Assembly: GCA_045644325.1 (NCBI GenBank)
Contig: JAZRGT010000073.1
Location: forward strand, 1 to 22,673
DNA: 22,673 nucleotides
Direction: 5' to 3'
DNA from: CAG-390 sp045644325
GTDB taxonomy: Bacteria; Bacillota; Clostridia; Oscillospirales; CAG-272
Below the pieces are notes generated by a model, which worked only from the letters and a program-made list of their open reading frames with translations, did no database searches and was not told the origin of the DNA. Below, piece after piece: positions 7,638-13,974 of the stretch; the stretch's first letter is position 1; every line of letters starts with the position of its first letter. A program made the position numbers and the translations under genes.

Positions 7638-8933
7638 ATGCTTTATTCAGAAATGTCAACAGCTCAGCTTGAAGCCCTTGGCGCAAGCTACCTTGAACAA
7701 TATAAAAAGATCTGCGCAGAGGGTAATCACCTTGACCTCTCGCGCGGAAAACCCGGACGCGCACAGCTCAATATGATGCAGGGAATGCTCTACTGCATCC
7801 ACTCCTCCGCTGACTGCCGTTCCGCTGACGGATTTGATTACCGTAACTACGGTCTTCTCGACGGTGTTCCCGAGGCAAAGAAGCTCTTCGCCGATCTCCT
7901 CGGTCTGCCCGAGTCGCACATCATCGTTGCGGGTAACTCCTCGCTCAATATTATGTATGATACTATGGTCCGCTGTATGCTTTACGGCGTTGCCGGCGTC
8001 AAGAAGCCTTGGGCGAAGCTTGATAAGGTCAAGTTCCTCTGCCCCGCGCCCGGATACGACAGACATTTTGCAATCTGTCAGTCGCTCGGCATCGAGATGA
8101 TCTCGGTTCCTATGCACGAGGACGGACCTGATATGGATATGGTTGAAAAGCTCGTATCCGAGGATGAGTCCATCAAGGGAATATGGTGCTGCCCGAAGTA
8201 TTCGAATCCCGACGGCGTGACTTATTCCGACGAAGTTGTTCGCCGCTTTGCAAATCTCAAGCCCGCTGCCCCCGATTTCAGAATTTTCTGGGATAATGCT
8301 TACGCTGTTCACGATCTTTACGACGACGGCGACGTGCTTCTCGATATCTTCGAGGAGTGCCGCAAGACGGGTAACGAGGATATGGTTTATTATTTCGCAT
8401 CGACCTCGAAGATCACTTTCCCCGGCTCGGGCGTGGCTATCTTTGCGGCTTCGGAGCACAATCTTGAGTTCATCAAGCCCATTATGAACGTTCAGACCAT
8501 CGGCTTCGATAAGATCAACCAGATCCGTCACGTTCGTTATTTCGACGGCAACGCCGACAATATCCGCAGCCATATGCGCGATCTCGCGGAGATCATCCGC
8601 CCCAAGTTTAAGATTGTTATCTCTGCTCTCGAGAGAGATCTTGCGTGCACGGGTATTGCGCATTGGAAGAATCCCAAGGGCGGCTACTTCATCAGCCTTT
8701 ACCTTAAGGAAGGCACCGCAAAGAGAACCTACGATCTCTGCCTCGGCGCAGGCGTACATCTCACCACGGCGGGCGCGACCTATCCTTATGGTGTAGACCC
8801 CCACGATTCCAATATCCGCATAGCTCCCACCTACCCCTCGAACGATGATCTCGAGGTGACGATGGATATTCTCACCCTCTGCGCAAGACTCGCAGCGATA
8901 GAGAAGCTTCTTGGTAAGAAGCTTTGCGACTGA
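7638..8933 (+). CDS. Aminotransferase class I/II, aspartate aminotransferase type Ic-like
   Basis: A 431-residue pyridoxal-phosphate enzyme of the aminotransferase subgroup Ic/MocR-like group (Corynebacterium AspT type). It is probably a cytoplasmic aspartate:2-oxoglutarate aminotransferase interconverting aspartate and oxaloacetate. Visible residues are the phosphate-binding GNSS segment (99-102), N190 in YSNPDGV, D219 and Y222 in WDNAY, the Schiff-base lysine K258 in ASTSK, and the carboxylate-binding R394 in NIRIAPTYP. AAAGGA lies seven bases before the ATG. It follows asnS, probably in the same transcript, which makes sense for aspartate/asparagine supply. The substrate is inferred from family resemblance and context. 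Confidence 0.9.
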   Translation: MLYSEMSTAQLEALGASYLEQYKKICAEGNHLDLSRGKPGRAQLNMMQGMLYCIHSSADCRSADGFDYRNYGLLDGVPEAKKLFADLLGLPESHIIVAGNSSLNIMYDTMVRCMLYGVAGVKKPWAKLDKVKFLCPAPGYDRHFAICQSLGIEMISVPMHEDGPDMDMVEKLVSEDESIKGIWCCPKYSNPDGVTYSDEVVRRFANLKPAAPDFRIFWDNAYAVHDLYDDGDVLLDIFEECRKTGNEDMVYYFASTSKITFPGSGVAIFAASEHNLEFIKPIMNVQTIGFDKINQIRHVRYFDGNADNIRSHMRDLAEIIRPKFKIVISALERDLACTGIAHWKNPKGGYFISLYLKEGTAKRTYDLCLGAGVHLTTAGATYPYGVDPHDSNIRIAPTYPSNDDLEVTMDILTLCARLAAIEKLLGKKLCD

Positions 8934-8943
8934 ATATAATGTT

Positions 8944-8985
8944 AAAAAGACCGCCGAGAGTGCATATGCTCTCGGCGGTCTTTTT
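8944..8985 (+). terminator. Strong intrinsic terminator
   Basis: Seventeen-base-pair perfect stem (8944-8960 with 8969-8985) around GACCGCCGAGAG, loop TGCATATG, with A5 and T5 flanks built into the stem, so it could act in both directions. It closes the asnS-aminotransferase unit. Confidence 0.93.
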
Positions 8986-9044
8986 AAAGTTGAATAACAA
9001 AGTAAAATTCGCTTGCGAAGCGAGTTGTTTCTAATACGCGGTTA

Positions 9045-9073
9045 TTGACCTGCAGCGTCGTAAGGAGTATAAT
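9045..9073 (+). promoter_or_regulatory. Promoter for the XRE regulator
   Basis: TTGACC (9045-9050) and TATAAT (9068-9073) with a 17 bp spacer. A short inverted repeat, TCGCTT-GCG-AAGCGA, lies upstream at 9009-9023. Confidence 0.8.
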
Positions 9074-9117
9074 ATGGGTGTCAGCTGATAAAATACTTGA
9101 AATACGGAGGTATCCTT

Positions 9118-10116
9118 ATGGAACTTAAATTGGGTACTATTATAAAAAAACTTCGTACTGAGCGTGGAATCACGCAAGAAGAACTCGCGAGCAAAATGGG
9201 CGTTTCCTATCAAGCTGTATCTAAGTGGGAAACAAACACGACTACACCGGACATTGCTATCCTTCCGCAACTTGCTATGTTTTTCGGTGTCAGTATGGAT
9301 GCATTGTTTTCTATGAATCAAGACGACAATATTGAAAGAATTAGCAAAATGATTTGCGACGAATATTCGATCACTCCCGAAAACTTTGTGTGGGCAGAAC
9401 GATATTTGAAAGGTGTGCTTAGCGAAGAGAAGCAAAATAACATTGCACGTACTCTACTTGTGGAATTGTATGAGCATCGAGAAAACAGAGATTCACTCGC
9501 AGGTGGACGGCTTTGCGAAGAAGGATTGCTTATCGAGCCATCCAATATTGCTTTGATTGGCAAACTAACACGCATTAGAGAAAAGCGAAATGAAGCAAAT
9601 CGTCTTGTGAAATTTCTTGAAACTCTATATTCCAAGAACACACAGAACGTTGTTGTAATCGATGCATTAATATCCGCTTACATTAAATACGGAAAGTATG
9701 AGGATGCAGCCAATTTGATGAAAGCATCGAAAAAAAGAGTAATTTTCGATGTATACCAAGGAGACATAGAGCTTGCAGTTGGACATCAAGAAAAAGCAAA
9801 AGATATTTGGCTCTCCATTGCATCTTCCAATTATAACGATAGCAATTTGCTTTTTGAAATTGCTGAACGCTTCAACAAAATCAATGATGCTGAAATTGCG
9901 TTGAAATTATATCAGCAGTCATATGAGGTTGCTCCTTCTCCTAAAGAAATGGATCCTCTGTATGCGCAAGCATTTTTATATACCAACATCGGTATGAAAG
10001 AAAAGGCAATTCAAATGTGGAAAAATATTATAAAAGCTCTTGGCGATGACTATGGTATAAAAGATGGCGAGTGTGTGGATTGGGCAAAAAGAGAGATTAA
10101 AAACTTAAGTCGATAG
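9118..10116 (+). CDS. XRE-family transcriptional regulator with TPR-like C-terminal region
   Basis: A 332-residue protein with a Cro/C1-type helix-turn-helix at residues 7-62 (recognition part SYQAVSKWETN) followed by about 260 mostly helical residues. Aromatic/Ala patterning such as LALKLYQQSYEVAP and AFLYTNIGMKEKAIQMW suggests tetratricopeptide-like repeats. The architecture is that of stress or peptide-sensing regulators, but no ligand can be named. The ATG at 9118 has CGGAGG seven bases upstream; the in-frame TTG at 9097 has no such site. Codons are A/T-rich (AAA, GAA, ATT, TTG) and unlike asnS or the surface genes, suggesting acquisition by transfer. It is monocistronic between its promoter and a perfect terminator, and lies beside the toxin-antitoxin-like locus. 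Confidence 0.88.
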   Translation: MELKLGTIIKKLRTERGITQEELASKMGVSYQAVSKWETNTTTPDIAILPQLAMFFGVSMDALFSMNQDDNIERISKMICDEYSITPENFVWAERYLKGVLSEEKQNNIARTLLVELYEHRENRDSLAGGRLCEEGLLIEPSNIALIGKLTRIREKRNEANRLVKFLETLYSKNTQNVVVIDALISAYIKYGKYEDAANLMKASKKRVIFDVYQGDIELAVGHQEKAKDIWLSIASSNYNDSNLLFEIAERFNKINDAEIALKLYQQSYEVAPSPKEMDPLYAQAFLYTNIGMKEKAIQMWKNIIKALGDDYGIKDGECVDWAKREIKNLSR

Positions 10117-10130
10117 GAGTTTGCTTTGTT

Positions 10131-10168
10131 ACTAAAAAGCCTTTTTCCGCAAGAGAAGGCTTTTTAGT
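10131..10168 (+). terminator. Terminator of the XRE gene
   Basis: Perfect 13 bp stem ACTAAAAAGCCTT/AAGGCTTTTTAGT around a 12-base loop. The T-run lies in the 3' arm. It could work in both directions and insulates the toxin promoter that follows ten bases later. Confidence 0.88.
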
Positions 10169-10177
10169 ATTCGAGTA

Positions 10178-10206
10178 TTGACTTATAATTAATAATATGT
10201 TATAAT
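10178..10206 (+). promoter_or_regulatory. Toxin mRNA promoter
   Basis: TTGACT (10178-10183) and TATAAT (10201-10206), 17 bp apart. The expected start near 10213 coincides with a 5'-end hairpin GATAT-TTCATG-ATATC (10213-10228), as would suit a stabilised toxin mRNA. The promoter is mirrored by the antisense promoter at 10484-10512. Confidence 0.85.
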
Positions 10207-10228
10207 AATCACGATATTTCATGATATC

Positions 10229-10260
10229 CGGAGAACACCAAAACGGTGGCGGTTGCTTCC
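10229..10260 (+). repeat. Left arm of mirrored leader repeat
   Basis: This arm begins CGGAGAACACC and ends CGGTTGCTTCC. The same two blocks appear in inverse orientation at 10451-10478 (CGGAGAGCACC and CGGTTGCTTCC on the minus strand). The toxin mRNA and the antisense RNA therefore start with nearly the same sequence. Confidence 0.85.
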
Positions 10261-10305
10261 CTTTGCGGGAAGATGAAATTCTTTTTGCCTTCCCGAGAGG
10301 GGAGG
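10256..10305 (+). promoter_or_regulatory. Hairpins controlling the toxin ribosome binding site
   Basis: Two stems lie in tandem: CTTCCC/GGGAAG (10256-10261 with 10267-10272) and CCTTCCC/GGGGAGG (10288-10294 with 10299-10305, loop GAGA, one G-U pair). The second hides the Shine-Dalgarno sequence in a GNRA-capped hairpin. Both 5' arms share CTTCCC, so either could pair with the ribosome binding site. Low basal translation of the peptide is the expected effect. Confidence 0.65.
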
Positions 10306-10313
10306 TGATGTGG

Positions 10314-10403
10314 ATGGAGTTTACACTTGAAGAAGTGCTGATGATAATTAGCATTATTTTTGTTATTTTAAATTACATCAACAACATAAACAAAAAGAAA
10401 TAA
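10314..10403 (+). CDS. Small hydrophobic peptide, putative type I (holin-like) toxin
   Basis: A 29-residue peptide that begins MEFTLEEVLMIISIIF, has one predicted membrane helix at about residues 8-22, and ends NINKKK. Its size, acidic N-terminus, single helix and lysine tail match the small 'putative holin-like toxin' (Hol_Tox-like) peptides of Firmicutes type I toxin-antitoxin systems. GGGGAGGTGA (10299-10308) precedes the ATG at 10314 by about eight bases; an in-frame ATG at 10308 lies too close to it. The stop codon sits inside the stem of the terminator. A consensus antisense promoter faces it downstream. The predicted action is membrane depolarisation when unrepressed; this is inferred from the family, not shown by the sequence. 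Confidence 0.75.
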   Translation: MEFTLEEVLMIISIIFVILNYINNINKKK

Positions 10404-10439
10404 CCGCCTTCTTGCTGCAACTCGAGGCGGTTATTTCTT
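10395..10439 (+). terminator. Shared bidirectional terminator of toxin mRNA and antisense RNA
   Basis: Perfect 15 bp stem AAGAAATAACCGCCT/AGGCGGTTATTTCTT with a 15-base loop. On the minus strand it is followed by a longer T-tract (TTTCTTTTTGTTT) than on the plus strand. The toxin stop codon (10401-10403) lies within the 5' arm. Confidence 0.9.
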
Positions 10440-10477
10440 AACCAAATCATAGGAAGCAACCGTCATCGGTGCTCTCC
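10395..10477 (-). ncRNA. Antisense RNA, putative antitoxin (about 85 nt)
   Basis: The expected start near 10477 follows from the -10 box at 10484-10489; the end follows from the shared terminator. The RNA is complementary to the 3' end of the toxin mRNA through the whole terminator. Its 5' part repeats the toxin leader instead of complementing it. It carries CUUCCU, which could pair with the toxin Shine-Dalgarno GGGGAGG. It also contains a possible 11-codon frame (10431-10466, MTVASYDLVKK) with GGAG upstream. Exact ends are inferred. Confidence 0.7.
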
Positions 10478-10478
10478 G
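10451..10478 (-). repeat. Right arm of mirrored leader repeat
   Basis: Read on the minus strand it gives CGGAGAGCACC, then GATGA, then CGGTTGCTTCC. The first block matches the left arm at 10229-10239 with one mismatch and the last block matches 10250-10260 or its immediate overlap exactly. It forms the 5' end of the antisense RNA. Confidence 0.85.
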
Positions 10479-10483
10479 TTATT

Positions 10484-10512
10484 ATTATAACACTAATCTT
10501 CCGATTTGTCAA
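10484..10512 (-). promoter_or_regulatory. Consensus promoter of the antisense RNA
   Basis: On the minus strand, TTGACA (10512-10507) and TATAAT (10489-10484) are both perfect consensus with a 17 bp spacer. It is expected to be stronger than the toxin promoter (TTGACT), as is usual for an unstable RNA antitoxin made in excess. Confidence 0.9.
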
Positions 10513-10529
10513 TAAGTTTTTAAATAAAG

Positions 10530-11498
10530 ATGGTAAAGATGAAAAAAACACAAAGAACCTCAAATCCCTATCCTCACAGCGATTCTAACAAGCGCTACCA
10601 GACTTACGAATATTATATGCGCAAGAAATTCGGCGGGCGGGTGGCGAAGATTCCGCTTGACGCGGGGCTTTCCTGCCCGAATATCGACGCGGGTGCGGGG
10701 TGCATTTACTGTTCGGGTCGCGGAAGCGGTGACAGCGTGCCTATGGGATTGTCTCTGCGCGAGCAATATGACGAGGAAAGGGCAAAGCTTGCCTCGAAAT
10801 GGTCGACGGAGAAGTGCATAGCGTATTTGCAAGCGCACACGAACACCTACGCGCCTGTAAACGTCCTCAAAGGCATTTACGAGGAGGTGCTGACGTTTCC
10901 AAGCCTCTGTGGCGTAAGTATCGCCACGCGCGCCGATTGCCTCGGAGAGGACGTCTGCGAGCTTCTGCGCGAGGTTTCAGAAAGGATACCGCTGACGGTC
11001 GAGCTCGGACTTCAAAGCTCGTCGGATGTTACTGCGAAACGTATCTGTCGCGGTCACACGATGGCGGATTTTGAGGATGGTTACGCCCGTCTGCGCCGTC
11101 TTGTCCCGAAAGCGGAGGTCTGCGTTCACATCATCTTCGGTCTGCCCGATGAGAGTGACGAGGATATGATGAATACAGTCCGAAGGGTTGCGGAGCTCGC
11201 AACCGAGCAGGTCAAGATACATCTTTTGCACGTTATCAAGGATACTCCCCTCGCCGACGAATATTTGAGAGGGGAATATATCCCGCTTGAACGCGAAAGA
11301 TATATTTCGCTCGTAGTTGAGGCACTCAAGCTCCTTCCGCCCGACACCGTCATCTGCCGCCTCACTGGCGATGGAATCGCCGAAGATCTCCTCGCACCTG
11401 AATACAGCAAGAGAAAAATAGCTATACTCAATGATATAGACAAGCTGCTGTTTTCATCGGACGCTACTCAAGGCTGCCAATATAATAAAAATAGGTAA
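10530..11498 (+). CDS. TIGR01212/YhcC-like radical SAM protein
   Basis: A 322-residue radical S-adenosylmethionine enzyme of the YhcC (TIGR01212) group. The N-terminal KRYQTYEYYMRKKFG is typical. The cluster cysteines C49, C58 and C61 (CPN...GCIYC) fit the CX8CX2C spacing of this group, not CX3CX2C. Other matching segments are ELGLQSSSD, HIIFGLPDESDEDM, IHLLHVIKDTPLA and, near the end, CRLTGDG followed by LLAPEYSKRKI. The reaction is not known for this group. The ATG at 10530 lacks a good ribosome binding site, and the ATG at 10539 is equally possible. No clear promoter was seen. Its start lies only about 20 bp from the antisense RNA promoter, which points away from it. Confidence 0.88.
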   Translation: MVKMKKTQRTSNPYPHSDSNKRYQTYEYYMRKKFGGRVAKIPLDAGLSCPNIDAGAGCIYCSGRGSGDSVPMGLSLREQYDEERAKLASKWSTEKCIAYLQAHTNTYAPVNVLKGIYEEVLTFPSLCGVSIATRADCLGEDVCELLREVSERIPLTVELGLQSSSDVTAKRICRGHTMADFEDGYARLRRLVPKAEVCVHIIFGLPDESDEDMMNTVRRVAELATEQVKIHLLHVIKDTPLADEYLRGEYIPLERERYISLVVEALKLLPPDTVICRLTGDGIAEDLLAPEYSKRKIAILNDIDKLLFSSDATQGCQYNKNR

Positions 11499-11525
11499 AT
11501 TATCCTTGATTTTTTGCATTTTGGG

Positions 11526-11554
11526 TTGACAAAACGCTCAATTTGTTATAAAAT
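11526..11554 (+). promoter_or_regulatory. Promoter for the DUF47-pit operon
   Basis: TTGACA (11526-11531) with TAAAAT (11549-11554) at 17 bp spacing; TATAAA two bases earlier is an alternative -10 at 15 bp. The predicted leader is about 100 nt. Confidence 0.7.
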
Positions 11555-11580
11555 AATAGTGGAGAAATATTTTCACCATG

Positions 11581-11653
11581 CATCGGCGTTCACCGATGAC
11601 AAAACCGTATGTTTCCGTGGGGGTCCCGCGGGGACACACATCAAAAGGAGGAG
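11581..11653 (+). promoter_or_regulatory. Structured leader of the DUF47-pit operon
   Basis: Two hairpins precede the start codon: CATCGG-CGTTCA-CCGATG (11581-11598) and the GC-rich CCGTGGG-GGT-CCCGCGG (11615-11631, one G-U pair), possibly extended by ATGT/ACAT outside. The Shine-Dalgarno sequence (11645-11653) begins 14 bases later. It matches no riboswitch class that I recognise. A role in control of phosphate uptake is speculation. Confidence 0.45.
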
Positions 11654-11659
11654 CATAAA

Positions 11660-12316
11660 ATGCTTAACAAAAACAAAAACAATGACATCCACGGTCTGAT
11701 CATGGATCAGCTTGCTGATGTCGAAAACACTCTCGTAGCTCTCGAGGGCTTCATTGCTGCCGCAACCGCTGAAGGCGCAACCGTTGAGCCTCTCCGCGCA
11801 CTCTGTAAGACCGTTCGCGAGAAGGAGCACATCGCGGACGTATCTCTCCGCACCATGATCGAAGGACTTGACGGTCCCTTCCTTCCTTCCACCCGTTCTG
11901 ACCTTATCTCTATCGCAACCAGCTGTGACAAGATCGCAAACAAGTGCGAGGACGTTGCAAAGCTTATGGTTTACCAGAGATTCTTCTTCCCCGCAGATTG
12001 CAACGCATCCATCCTTGAGATCGTTGACATCACCAAAAAGCAGTTTGAGCTTCTCAAGAGCGCAGTAAGCCAGCTCTTTGGCAAGTTCAACACCCTTCTC
12101 AAGAACCACGCTATCCTCGACGATATCCGCGGTCTTGAGTCTCAGGTTGACTCGGTTGAGGAAACCGTATATCAGCAGATCTTCGATATGGAGAGCCTTG
12201 CTCTCTCTCAGAAGCTCCAGGCTGTAAGCTTCCTTGACATCATCTGTGATATCTCCGACGTTATCGAGAACATCGCAGACCAGATCCAGATCATGCTGAT
12301 CAACAGAGTAGTCTGA
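11660..12316 (+). CDS. DUF47 (PhoU-like) Pit accessory protein
   Basis: A 218-residue, almost entirely helical cytoplasmic protein of the DUF47/TIGR00153 family, distantly related to PhoU. Typical features are the long amphipathic helices, the RSDLISIATSCDKIANKCED segment near residues 89-108, and the C-terminal DVIENIADQIQIML. Proteins of this family are commonly encoded next to PiT phosphate permeases and are thought to modulate them. Here pit follows after 23 bp on the same strand. The ATG at 11660 is chosen for the strong AAGGAGGAG six bases before it; an in-frame upstream ATG at 11609 lies in the structured leader. Codon bias is strong, implying good expression. Confidence 0.92.
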   Translation: MLNKNKNNDIHGLIMDQLADVENTLVALEGFIAAATAEGATVEPLRALCKTVREKEHIADVSLRTMIEGLDGPFLPSTRSDLISIATSCDKIANKCEDVAKLMVYQRFFFPADCNASILEIVDITKKQFELLKSAVSQLFGKFNTLLKNHAILDDIRGLESQVDSVEETVYQQIFDMESLALSQKLQAVSFLDIICDISDVIENIADQIQIMLINRVV

Positions 12317-12339
12317 GCGAGGGGTTAAAGTAAAGAAAA

Positions 12340-13482
12340 ATGATATATTTGTTGCTTTTCGCCGGCCTTTTTATGGGCTGGTCGCTCGGAACGAATGACG
12401 CTGCCAACGCTTTCGGTACGGCAGTGGCAACAAGAGTTGTAAAATACAGAACTTCTATTATTATCATCGCAGTAATGGTCGTCCTCGGCTCTATTCTTCA
12501 GGGCGCAGACGATATCGACAAGCTCTCCAGCATTTCGACCAACAACGAGGTCTCCGCTGACGTTCAGGATATGGAAAACATCGGCGTTGAGTTTGAGAAG
12601 GATGCTGACGGTAATTTTGTCACCGATAAAGACGGTCACTACGTCATCAAGTCTAAGGACAATATCGATAAGGATGCTCTCAAGACTCTCCGTATCAAGT
12701 CGGGATTCAAGGCTGCTATCATCTTCATTTGCGCAGCTCTGACCGTATTCGTAATGAGCTATCTCAAATTCCCCGTTTCGGCTAACCAGGCGGTTACGGG
12801 CGCAATTATCGGTTGGGGTCTCTTCCACGCCGATTATTCGAACCCTGCAGTTACAAGCACCAACCTCAAGGAGATCGGTAAGTTTGTAAGCACATGGTTG
12901 CTCAATCCTCTCGGTGCGGCAGTTATTTCCTTTGTTATCGTATTCTTCTTCAAGAAGTTCTTCGAGAAAAAGGTTGAGTCGCTCAAGAGCTATGATAAGG
13001 TAATCAAGATCGGTTATATCATTGCGGGCGCGTATTCCGCGTACACTATCGGTATCAACTCCTCCGCATCTGTTACCGCGTTCTACTATGATAGCTTCGG
13101 CGTAGGCGCAAACATTCTGACCAATGCGCGTCTTACCGCTATCCTCGGCGGTGTTGCAATTGCAGTCGGTGTTCTTACCTACTCCAAGAAGGTTATGATG
13201 ACCGTTGGCGGCTCGATCGCTAACATCAGCCAGATCGACGGCTTCCTCGTAATACTCTCGAGCGCACTTGCTATCACCGTTATGAAGATCCTTCTCGGTA
13301 TCCCCGTTTCGACCTCTCAGGCGGTCGTTGGTGCCGTTATCGGTGCAGGCCTTGTCAAGGGTCCCAAGAACGTAAACTTCAAGGTCCTCGGCAAGATCGG
13401 TATCGCGTGGATCTCCTCTCCCACCGCGGCAGGTCTTCTGTCCTACATAATCGCTCTCTGCACTCAGAGCGTGCTTTCTTAA
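12340..13482 (+). CDS. pit: PiT-family inorganic phosphate transporter
   Basis: A 380-residue integral membrane protein of the PiT family (low-affinity phosphate uptake, usually with H+ or Na+). The first family signature is intact: GTNDAANA (17-24). The inverted-repeat motifs FPVSANQA (144-151) and IPVSTSQA (321-328) are both present. The second signature reads GINSSAS (238-244), with Ser at the position of the usual Asp. A hydrophilic segment of about 55 residues (60-115), rich in Asp and Lys, lies between the first helices. The ribosome binding site is weak (GAGGGG about 14 bases upstream), so translation may be coupled to DUF47. The operon ends with the terminator at 13509. Confidence 0.92.
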   Translation: MIYLLLFAGLFMGWSLGTNDAANAFGTAVATRVVKYRTSIIIIAVMVVLGSILQGADDIDKLSSISTNNEVSADVQDMENIGVEFEKDADGNFVTDKDGHYVIKSKDNIDKDALKTLRIKSGFKAAIIFICAALTVFVMSYLKFPVSANQAVTGAIIGWGLFHADYSNPAVTSTNLKEIGKFVSTWLLNPLGAAVISFVIVFFFKKFFEKKVESLKSYDKVIKIGYIIAGAYSAYTIGINSSASVTAFYYDSFGVGANILTNARLTAILGGVAIAVGVLTYSKKVMMTVGGSIANISQIDGFLVILSSALAITVMKILLGIPVSTSQAVVGAVIGAGLVKGPKNVNFKVLGKIGIAWISSPTAAGLLSYIIALCTQSVLS

Positions 13483-13508
13483 TTTACAACTCTTGATCAC
13501 AAAAATCG

Positions 13509-13539
13509 CAGACGGTTCGAAAGAGCCGTCTGTTTTTTT
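13509..13539 (+). terminator. Terminator of the DUF47-pit operon
   Basis: CAGACGGTTC/GAGCCGTCTG stem (10 bp, one G-U) capped by GAAA, then seven T. It starts 27 bp after the pit stop codon. Confidence 0.93.
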
Positions 13540-13770
13540 ATCAAAAAAAGGAATTCATATAAATCCGAATGCGGTAAACAATATTAGCAGAGAACGCAAG
13601 ACGGCGGCGCGAAGAGCACCGAGCGAGTCGGACTTATGCGCGTCGATTGCGGGCTCAATTGATATAGATTCCGCATTCGCGCGCATATCGGAGGCAAGCG
13701 CCGCCGAGGCTTTGCAAGCGATTGCACCCCAAAAAGAGATTAATGCTATAAGCATAAGGAGAATTTCAAA
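13540..13770. other. Gap before the spore protein gene; structured or degenerate sequence
   Basis: No convincing plus-strand gene. A G/C-rich stretch contains two long-range inverted repeats that interleave: CGAATGCGG (13566-13574) with CCGCATTCG (13671-13679), and CGGCGGCGC (13602-13610) with GCGCCGCCG (13698-13706). Two hairpins follow: TGCAA-GCGA-TTGCA (13713-13726) and ATGCT-ATA-AGCAT (13743-13755), the latter directly before the AAGGAG of the next gene. A minus-strand open frame of 66 codons (13555-13755) has no ribosome binding site. It reads faintly like part of a cation-diffusion-facilitator transporter (DAHKSDSL), so gene decay is an alternative to RNA structure. Confidence 0.4.
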
Positions 13771-13956
13771 ATGGCTAACAAGAATGCAAAGAAGGCACTT
13801 GAGCAGTTCAAGAACGAGGCAGCAAACGAAGTAGGCGTAACCCTCAATCAGGGCTATAACGGCGACCTCACCTCCCGTCAGGCAGGCTCCATCGGCGGTC
13901 AGATGGTAAAGAAAATGGTCGAGAAGTACGAAAACGACCTTCAGGGCAAGAACTGA
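13771..13956 (+). CDS. Alpha/beta-type small acid-soluble spore protein
   Basis: A 61-residue protein of the alpha/beta SASP family, which coats and protects DNA in dormant endospores and is degraded by the GPR protease at germination. The family pattern is clear: an N-terminal helix with E16-A-A-N-E20-VGV around the expected GPR site, then LTSR (33-36), GSIGG (39-43) and the second helix QMVKKMVEKYEND. AAGGAG (13756-13761) lies nine bases before the ATG. A sporulation-specific (sigma-G) promoter is expected but I could not identify one. This gene is the best evidence that the organism forms spores. Confidence 0.93.
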   Translation: MANKNAKKALEQFKNEAANEVGVTLNQGYNGDLTSRQAGSIGGQMVKKMVEKYENDLQGKN

Positions 13957-13974
13957 TAAAAGCTTTTGAATGAA

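Noticed and set aside
7656..8804. Minus-strand frame of 382 codons opposite the aminotransferase
   Set aside because: Shadow frame; no motifs, while the plus strand has all pyridoxal-phosphate residues.
10178..10512. Miniature inverted-repeat transposable element
   Set aside because: Inverted arms of about 30 bp are present, but each contains a working-looking promoter pointing inward, no target-site duplication is visible, and the toxin-antitoxin reading explains the layout better.
12325..13500. Minus-strand frame of 391 codons opposite pit
   Set aside because: Shadow frame overlapping the pit terminator; the plus frame has PiT signatures and membrane helices.
13493..13834. Plus-strand 113-codon frame before the spore protein gene
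   Set aside because: It begins inside the pit terminator and overlaps the well-supported spore protein gene in another frame.
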